This document shows, one piece after another, positions 30,681-35,329 of a DNA stretch of 35,329 nt. Below the pieces are notes generated by a model that saw nothing but the letters and a program-made list of their open reading frames with translations, did no database searches and was not told where the DNA came from. Source of the DNA: an uncultured Ruminococcus sp. (GTDB taxonomy: Bacteria > Bacillota > Clostridia > Oscillospirales > Acutalibacteraceae). The stretch's first letter is position 1, and each line of letters starts with the position of its first letter. Where the stretch lies: NCBI GenBank assembly GCA_902792105.1, contig CADAYK010000005.1:1-35329 (forward strand). The letters are read 5' to 3'. Position numbers and translations under genes: made by a program.

Positions 30681-30747
30681 GTATTCAAGCCGATTTTTAA
30701 AGTTATACGGAAAAAATCGCGGTGCACGTTTTTTCATAAGAAAAAAA

Positions 30748-30773
30748 CGGACACCCTCTTGCGAGAGTGTCCG
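30748..30773 (-). terminator. Terminator of the 30795 surface-protein locus
   Basis: Stem CGGACACCCTC / GAGAGTGTCCG with loop TTGC and one mismatch, followed on the minus strand by TTTTTTT. It starts 21 bases beyond the stop. Confidence 0.93.
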
Positions 30774-30794
30774 AATAAGTTATTTAACTAATTA

Positions 30795-32266
30795 TCAGTT
30801 AGTCTTTCTGCGTCTGAAGTATGTTACAAGAACAGCGCCAACAGCAGCAAAGAGAATGATTACAGCAAACGAAGATGCACCTGTCTGGATTGCAGGGTTA
30901 GGATTCGAACCGCTTGTTGATGTGCCGCTTCCGGAATCGCTTGAAGCATCGCTTGTTGAAGAACCTGAACCTGAACCGTTAGCTGCAGGAATAATTGTTA
31001 TAGAGGGCTCAAGATCGCAGGTAGCGCCTTCAGCGGTTTCAAAATGCATTTTAAATGTAGCCTTACCTGTGGCAAGAGTCTCCATGAATGAAGCCTTTAC
31101 CGCAAGAACAGCTGTGCCGTCATCATTATAGGTAATGGTGTAGTTGGAAGGATCGATTTCCTTGTCATTAACCGAGATGTACTTAAAGATGTCCTTAAGT
31201 GAATAAGTGTCAGCTGTGCAAGAAAGCTTGAATTCAAAGTCTTTGCCTGAACCCTTGATCCAACCTGTCTGATATTCAGCTTTTACAAGAGAGCTTTCGG
31301 AAGTAGCGGGAGCTACGGTAGTTGCGGGAGCAGTTGTAACCTTTGAAGGATCCATTGTGGGAGCTACAGATTCCTCATAGTATCTGCCGGTGAAGTTACC
31401 AACTACGATATAGCCGTCCTTGTTACGGATTGTACCGTACTCGTCTTCTGTGAAGTCATCGGTAAGAACATATTTGCCCTCTTCGTCAACAGTCAGACCT
31501 TCCTGCTCAAGAGCCATTTGCTTTGTCGGCCACATACCATATTCGCCGTCACCATACATAAAGTACCAGTCACCATCAAATACGGGCTTACCGCCGGGGA
31601 TAAGGTCTTCGTTAATTACTGTGATGTGATCGGGATCAAGGTCAACGATCCAAATCATGCCGTCAAATCTCATGGAAAGACCAAATTGTTGCTCAGTTTC
31701 AGAGAAGAATACCTTACCGTTTTCGCCGAACTCGGGTGTGAAATCAATAACTTCAGGATGTTTCATAATAGCATCATATGTCTTATCAAATGATTCGTTA
31801 TCTTCTGCGGCGAATAGTTATCGCTTTCGCCTTCATTATAGTACTCGGCTTTTGAGTTTTTGCACTGGAGAGCCTGTGAGAACTCGGGCTTAGAGCTGTC
31901 CGTACCGCCGTCGAGATAGTTGCTGAATACAACTGCCGTAGCTTTCTGCGGAGCGTTGATGCTGTAAAGGTTTTCAAAGCCTTCCTCTTTGTCCATCTCA
32001 TATCCGGGCCAACCGTTGGGGAATCTGTCGCCGGGGTTATCAGCGGCCTCCCACCAATAGCAGCCTGCTGCGTCGTTGTTGTCTTTGGTAGAATCATTGA
32101 TCCAACAACCGGGCATTGCCAGATAATACTTGTAAGTTTCTACGCCTGCTGAGGGAGTATACTTACTATGGTCGGTTTTTAGAGCGGCAACACTTGCAAT
32201 GCTTGTAGCGGCAATTGTAGCAGCCATAGCACCGGCAAAGATAGCGCCTAATACTTTCTTTTTCAT
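30795..32266 (-). pseudogene. Starch-binding-like/X2-like surface protein, frameshifted
   Basis: One gene read in two frames, about 490 residues if joined. The N-terminal frame (32266 to about 31815) gives a signal peptide (residues 1-28, A-S-V-A-A) and a domain with Y-Y-L-A-M-P-G-C-W, A-G-C-Y-W-W-E, W-P-G-Y-E-M and a V-V-F-S-N segment, reminiscent of CBM25/26 starch-binding modules. It then runs out at 31763. The other frame resumes at E-D-N-E-S-F-D-K-T-Y-D-A-I near 31811. It continues through a Y-F-M-Y-G-D-G-E-Y region, an Ala/Thr linker and an X2-like Ig module (S-F-M-E-T-L-A-T-G-K-A-T-F). The end is A-I-Q-T-G-A plus hydrophobic helix plus R-R-R-K. A single-base deletion near 31806-31820 explains it. 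GGAGGAATATTA precedes the ATG. Confidence 0.8.
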
Positions 32267-32311
32267 ATTAATATTCCTCCAATATATTTCCGCTTATAAC
32301 GGTTATAACTA

Positions 32312-32340
32312 ATTATATAATATAAAAAAACAAAAATCAA
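32312..32340 (-). promoter_or_regulatory. Promoter of the frameshifted surface-protein gene
   Basis: TTGATT (32335-32340), 17 bases, perfect TATAAT (32312-32317) on the minus strand, 45 bases upstream of the ATG. Confidence 0.65.
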
Positions 32341-32402
32341 GTAGAAATTCTAATATTTAATTAGAAATGATTACAAATTTATCATGTTTAATTTGTCGAA
32401 TT

Positions 32403-33239
32403 TTACTGTTTTTTCTTGGAAATAACTATTGCAACAACAACCAAAGCGCCAATTACGACAAAACCTGCCACGCCGATGATCCAAAACGGGAAGCCTCCGG
32501 ACTGATTGTCTTTGTCAACAAATTTTGTAACATCCTGATAATAGGTGCCGTACTGGTTAACGGTCACTGTTTCTCCGACACGGTTTTGAATGGTTTCGTC
32601 GCGGTTTTGAAGCAGGCTGTTGTTAACGGTAACGGCTTCGTGATCGTCGGCGTTAGGAGAGTTCTCCCCCATTCCGTCAACATAATTGATGTAAGCGCCC
32701 TGATAGTTTTTAATAAGCTCCTCGTCGTCGGTGATTAAAGGCGGTTCGTCGGAGATCACGGTTTCATCGTTGATTTTAAGGTCGTAAGTCCACTTAAACT
32801 TTTTTATATAGGTCATATCGTCGCCGTAAATCTCTTTTATAAACTTGGTGATTTCGGTTTCGCCCGGCTTTAAAACAGTGAACTCAATGTCAAGAAACTC
32901 ATCTTTATTTGAAAAGTTAAGCTTTGAGAAAATATTAGTCCAGTTTAAAAAAATCTCGCCCTTAACGATGTTTTTTACAACATTGTCAGCCTTGGGAAAA
33001 TTGACTTTTTCGGAATCGGTTTGAAGAAGGGCAGGGTCAAAATTCAGATTCATTTCAAAGCCTTCGATTTCTTCTTCGGTGTCTGCAAGATAAAGAATAT
33101 ACTTGACCTTGTCGCCGGTTTTAGCCTTGGCTTTTTTATTAATAATTAGCTCGTCTGCCGCGCAGGCGCTTGGAACCGAAGCGATAATCATTGATGTAAA
33201 AATACAGGTCAAGGTAATTAAACTGATTAATCTTTTCAT
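32403..33239 (-). CDS. Cohesin-like surface protein
   Basis: 278 residues. A signal peptide covers residues 1-26 (P-S-A-C-A cleavage). One cohesin-like module occupies about 30-140: T-G-D-K-V-K-Y-I-L-Y-L, G-F-E-M-N-L-N-F-D-P-A-L-L-Q, G-E-I-F-L-N-W-T and F-L-D-I-E-F-T-V. A region without recognised domains follows (140-240). A hydrophobic helix spans about 248-272, ending K-K-K-Q. Unlike its neighbours it lacks a T-G motif before the helix (N-Q-S-G-G-F-P-F instead), so it is probably a plain membrane anchor. AAGAGGTTTATTTT precedes the ATG. A ligand is not identifiable. Confidence 0.78.
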   Translation of the reverse strand: MKRLISLITLTCIFTSMIIASVPSACAADELIINKKAKAKTGDKVKYILYLADTEEEIEGFEMNLNFDPALLQTDSEKVNFPKADNVVKNIVKGEIFLNWTNIFSKLNFSNKDEFLDIEFTVLKPGETEITKFIKEIYGDDMTYIKKFKWTYDLKINDETVISDEPPLITDDEELIKNYQGAYINYVDGMGENSPNADDHEAVTVNNSLLQNRDETIQNRVGETVTVNQYGTYYQDVTKFVDKDNQSGGFPFWIIGVAGFVVIGALVVVAIVISKKKQ

Positions 33240-33270
33240 AAAATAAACCTCTTGGATATGTTTTTATATT

Positions 33271-33299
33271 ATTATATAACAGATTAAAGATAATTTCAA
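33271..33299 (-). promoter_or_regulatory. Promoter of the 32403 surface-protein gene
   Basis: TTGAAA (33294-33299), 17 bases, perfect TATAAT (33271-33276) on the minus strand, 31 bases upstream of the start codon. Confidence 0.7.
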
Positions 33300-33449
33300 C
33301 GAAAACAGTGTGATTATAAGGTGAAAATTCGGTAACAATATTGTAACAAGGCAACAAGCGCCGTTGAGCGCTGTTTCTGTCTTAAAAAATACTTTTTTTC
33401 TGCACTTATTTGAGCGGCAGGCGGAAAAATACACAATAGTGCAAAAAAA

Positions 33450-33474
33450 CACCCTCCGCAAGAAACGGAGGGTG
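33450..33474 (-). terminator. Terminator of the scaffoldin-like gene
   Basis: A perfect 9-bp stem, CACCCTCCG / CGGAGGGTG, with a seven-base loop, followed on the minus strand by TTTTTTT. It starts 53 bases beyond the stop at 33527. Confidence 0.93.
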
Positions 33475-33526
33475 AAAAACGAGTTTTTATTTAAACAGCA
33501 TTAACAAACAGTTAACACAAGCTATA

Positions 33527-35329
33527 TTATTTTACTCTCTTGCGAGCAAAGTAGATAGCTCCGGTTGCAGAAATGAGTACTAAGAGGATAATGATAGCCA
33601 TAGAAGCATTACCTGTCTGTACTGCACCGTTTGTGCCGCCACCATTGGTGCCGCCGCCGTTGTTAGAGCTGTCCTTAGTTGAATCACTTGTAGAATCGCC
33701 GGTAGCAGGCTTTGTTGAAGATGTAGCGTCGGTGTTGTCAGCTACTGTTGTCTCTTCCTCTGTGGGCTCTACTTCTGTGGGAGCTTCTGTGGGCTCTACT
33801 TCTGTGGGAGCTTCAGTGGGCTCTTCTGTGGGCTCTACTTCTGTGGGCTCTTCTGTAGGAGCTTCTGTGGGCTCTTCTGTGGGAGCTTCTGTGGGCTCTT
33901 CTGTAGGAACTACAGTGGGCTCTTCTGTGGGAGCTTCTGTGGGCTCTTCTGTGGGAGCTTCTGTGGGCTCTTCTGTGGGAGCTACAGTTGTGGGCTCTTC
34001 TGTGGGCTCTTCTGTGGGAGCTTCTGTGGGAGCTTCAGTTGCGGGCTCTTCTGTGGGCTCTTCTGTGGGAGCTACAGTTGTGGGCTCTTCTGTGGGCTCT
34101 TCTGTAGGAGCTTCTGTGGGAACCTCAGTTGCAAGAATAACCTTACCGTTGTTTACAGCTGAATCGATTGTTTCGATGTTTACTGTGTAAACTTCGTCCT
34201 CTGTAAGAGTAATAGCAACATTACCCTCTGTAGCTGTGTCAGCTACCTTGAATACGAGTGTGAATGCTGTGCCTGTACCCTCAAACGGAGTCAAGGTCAT
34301 CATGTCACCGAAGGATACCTTGTAGGAACCAACAGCAGGATTGATGGGAGCTGCGGAAGCCTGTGCGGGAGCAAGAGCATTGTTGTACTCTACGTTCTGG
34401 AGAACGAGCTGATTTACATCCCAGTTAGCTCTTACATAACCATAGCCGTAGCCGGGGTTCTTACCAAAGTCAACGGGAACCTTTACTTCTGTGCCGGGAA
34501 CGGGCTCAGCTGTAACTGTACCTGCGTTGATTACGAAGTCAGCATCAGCAAGAGGCTCTGTGGGCTCTTCTGTTGCAGGCTCTGTGGGCTCTTCTGTTGC
34601 AGGCTCTGTGGGCTCTTCGGGCTTATCCTTGATAACTTCGTTTTCAACGATAATCCACTCTTCGTTAATGAGATCTTCCATTACGAAGTTAAGGGTCTCT
34701 TCGCCGCCGTTGATAGCCTTGAATACGAATGATGCGAATTCTTTCTCTGTTGAGAAGTCGAAACCGTCAACGTTAGAGAAGTTGCCGCGGATTACGCCGG
34801 GTTCGTCGGTGTTGATGTAAGAATACTCGCCGCCGTCAAATGTGGAAACGCCTGTGATACTAACCTTAGCAGGATCGTATTCGAGTCTCCATGCAGCCGA
34901 TACAATCTTATATTCATCGGGCTGCTGATAGTCATAGATCAATGAGAAGTCCTCGCCAATGGTCTTTTCGCCTAAATCCTGATTTGCAAAGAAGTTGGAA
35001 GTAGCGTTAACCTTTAACTTGGGTTCTTCAGTAGTGGGCTCAACTGTTGTGGGCTCTTCTGTAGTGGGCTCAGCAGTTGTGGGTTCTACTGTAGTAGGCT
35101 CAGCTGTAGTGGGCTCAACTGTTGTGGGCTCTTCTGTAGTGGGCTCAACTGTTGTGGGCTCAACTGTTGTGGGCTCAACTGTAGTAGGCTCAACTGTAGT
35201 AGGCTCAACTGTAGTAGGCTCAACTGTTGTGGGCTCCTCTGTAGTAGGCTCCTCAGTTGTGGGAGCTTCTGTTGTGGGCTCCTCGCCGGGATAAGTAACA
35301 GTGATTGTCATCTTAGCGCCCTGCTTTGT
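33527..35329 (-). CDS. Scaffoldin-like protein with two cohesin-like modules (partial)
   Basis: At least 600 residues; the frame is open to the window edge (T-K-Q-G-A-K-M-T-I-T-V-T-Y-P), so the N-terminus and probably another module lie outside. Visible order: end of a beta domain; a Pro-Thr-Thr-Val/Glu-Glu linker (about 90 residues); a cohesin-like module (A-T-S-N-F-F-A-N-Q, A-A-W-R-L-E-Y-D-P-A-K-V, F-A-S-F-V-F-K-A); a short E-P-T-E-P-A-T linker; a second, clearer cohesin (V-P-G-T-E-V-K-V-P-V-D-F, Y-V-R-A-N-W-D-V-N-Q-L-V-L, F-T-L-V-F-K-V-A-D); a long Pro-Thr-Glu-Glu linker; and a tail with A-V-Q-T-G-N-A, a hydrophobic helix and A-R-K-R. This is a wall- or membrane-anchored scaffoldin layout. 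No dockerin is seen in the window. Confidence 0.83.
   Translation of the reverse strand, partial: TKQGAKMTITVTYPGEEPTTEAPTTEEPTTEEPTTVEPTTVEPTTVEPTTVEPTTVEPTTVEPTTEEPTTVEPTTAEPTTVEPTTAEPTTEEPTTVEPTTEEPKLKVNATSNFFANQDLGEKTIGEDFSLIYDYQQPDEYKIVSAAWRLEYDPAKVSITGVSTFDGGEYSYINTDEPGVIRGNFSNVDGFDFSTEKEFASFVFKAINGGEETLNFVMEDLINEEWIIVENEVIKDKPEEPTEPATEEPTEPATEEPTEPLADADFVINAGTVTAEPVPGTEVKVPVDFGKNPGYGYGYVRANWDVNQLVLQNVEYNNALAPAQASAAPINPAVGSYKVSFGDMMTLTPFEGTGTAFTLVFKVADTATEGNVAITLTEDEVYTVNIETIDSAVNNGKVILATEVPTEAPTEEPTEEPTTVAPTEEPTEEPATEAPTEAPTEEPTEEPTTVAPTEEPTEAPTEEPTEAPTEEPTVVPTEEPTEAPTEEPTEAPTEEPTEVEPTEEPTEAPTEVEPTEAPTEVEPTEEETTVADNTDATSSTKPATGDSTSDSTKDSSNNGGGTNGGGTNGAVQTGNASMAIIILLVLISATGAIYFARKRVK
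33760..34130 (-). repeat. P-T-E-E linker coding repeats
   Basis: Long array of 12-base units coding Pro-Thr-Glu-Glu/Ala, with occasional Val-Glu, Thr-Val-Ala and Ala-Thr-Glu-Ala variants. It is nearly identical at DNA level (plus strand GTGGGCTCTTCT and GTGGGAGCTTCT alternating). It encodes the linker between the second cohesin-like module and the C-terminal anchor. It is prone to slippage and assembly collapse. Confidence 0.9.
34556..34618 (-). repeat. Short E-P-T-E-P-A-T linker repeat
   Basis: About two and a half copies of a 24-base unit (plus strand CTCTGTGGGCTCTTCTGTTG then CAGG) coding the linker between the two cohesin-like modules. Confidence 0.8.
35025..35285 (-). repeat. P-T-T-V-E linker coding repeats
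   Basis: About 17 units of 15 bases coding Glu-Pro-Thr-Thr-Val/Glu/Ala (plus strand GGCTCAACTGTAGTA and variants). They form the linker upstream of the first visible cohesin-like module. Confidence 0.9.

Noticed and set aside
30795..31766. A separate 323-codon gene starting at M-K-H-P-E-V-I-D-F
   Set aside because: It has no ribosome site or signal peptide and joins perfectly to the upstream frame; it is the second half of one frameshifted gene.
32374..32397. AT-rich hairpin ACAAATT/AATTTGT as terminator of the 32403 gene
   Set aside because: The stem is short and has no GC content or clear U-run; not strong enough to annotate.
33573..34190. Plus-strand frame of S-V-G-S-S repeats and a possible CRISPR-like array
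   Set aside because: The repeats are the antisense of the Pro-Thr-Glu linker of the scaffoldin-like gene; there are no unique spacers of constant length.
34995..35294. Plus-strand frame of V-V-G-S-T repeats
   Set aside because: It is antisense to the P-T-T-V-E linker, with no start signal.

Overview
The window looks like the chromosome of a Gram-positive, anaerobic, spore-lineage Clostridia, most likely a gut Ruminococcus-type member of the Oscillospiraceae. The reasons are a Firmicute-style phenylalanine T-box, consensus promoters with strong GGAGG ribosome sites, YtfJ/GerW and DacF-type sporulation-linked genes, an indolepyruvate:ferredoxin oxidoreductase with its acyl-CoA ligase partner, and a block of Thr/Glu/Pro-rich surface proteins with cohesin-like modules. 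The species call is inference from gene content only.

Layout: 1-3750 (minus) is the iorA-iorB-paaK operon for arylpyruvate to arylacetyl-CoA chemistry, followed by the first codons of a probable ACT-domain gene; paaK is broken by a small internal deletion. 3755-4093 is gene-free and holds a dispersed repeat and a 7-bp tandem repeat. 4171-7505 (plus) is a five-gene operon: an MFS-like transporter, a small one-TM protein, a one-TM protein with a prion-like Gln/Asn/Tyr/Gly repeat tail, a four-TM protein and an amidohydrolase. 7551-13629 (minus) is nusB, a TsaD-like paralogue, xseA and dnaE. 13744-17504 (minus) is pheS-pheT under a T-box. 17519-18909 (minus) is a DUF1836 regulator plus an SPFH protein. 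18910-20034 holds a palindromic MITE-like element, a small secreted protein and a second copy of the dispersed repeat. trmO (plus) meets an operon (minus) encoding the three soluble parts of a biotin transcarboxylase or decarboxylase. 24059-29098 (minus) runs from an M50 protease through scpA, scpB, a ytfI-ytfJ fusion and dacF to rluB; divergent from it is rpmB with an unusually short L28.

29529-35329 (all minus) is a surface-protein block. Three proteins carry cohesin-like modules, and a fourth, frameshifted, carries a starch-binding-like and an X2-like module. The three complete loci each have their own promoter, the fourth starts beyond the edge, and at least three are closed by hairpin terminators. 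Three of the four share a C-terminal x-T-G plus hydrophobic plus basic tail. This resembles a scaffoldin/amylosome-type cell-surface assembly and is the best candidate here for an undescribed system. The other candidate is the 4171-7505 membrane operon.

Three genes (paaK, rpmB, the starch-binding-like protein) carry deletions relative to their families. These may be real or may be assembly errors, and raw reads would decide.
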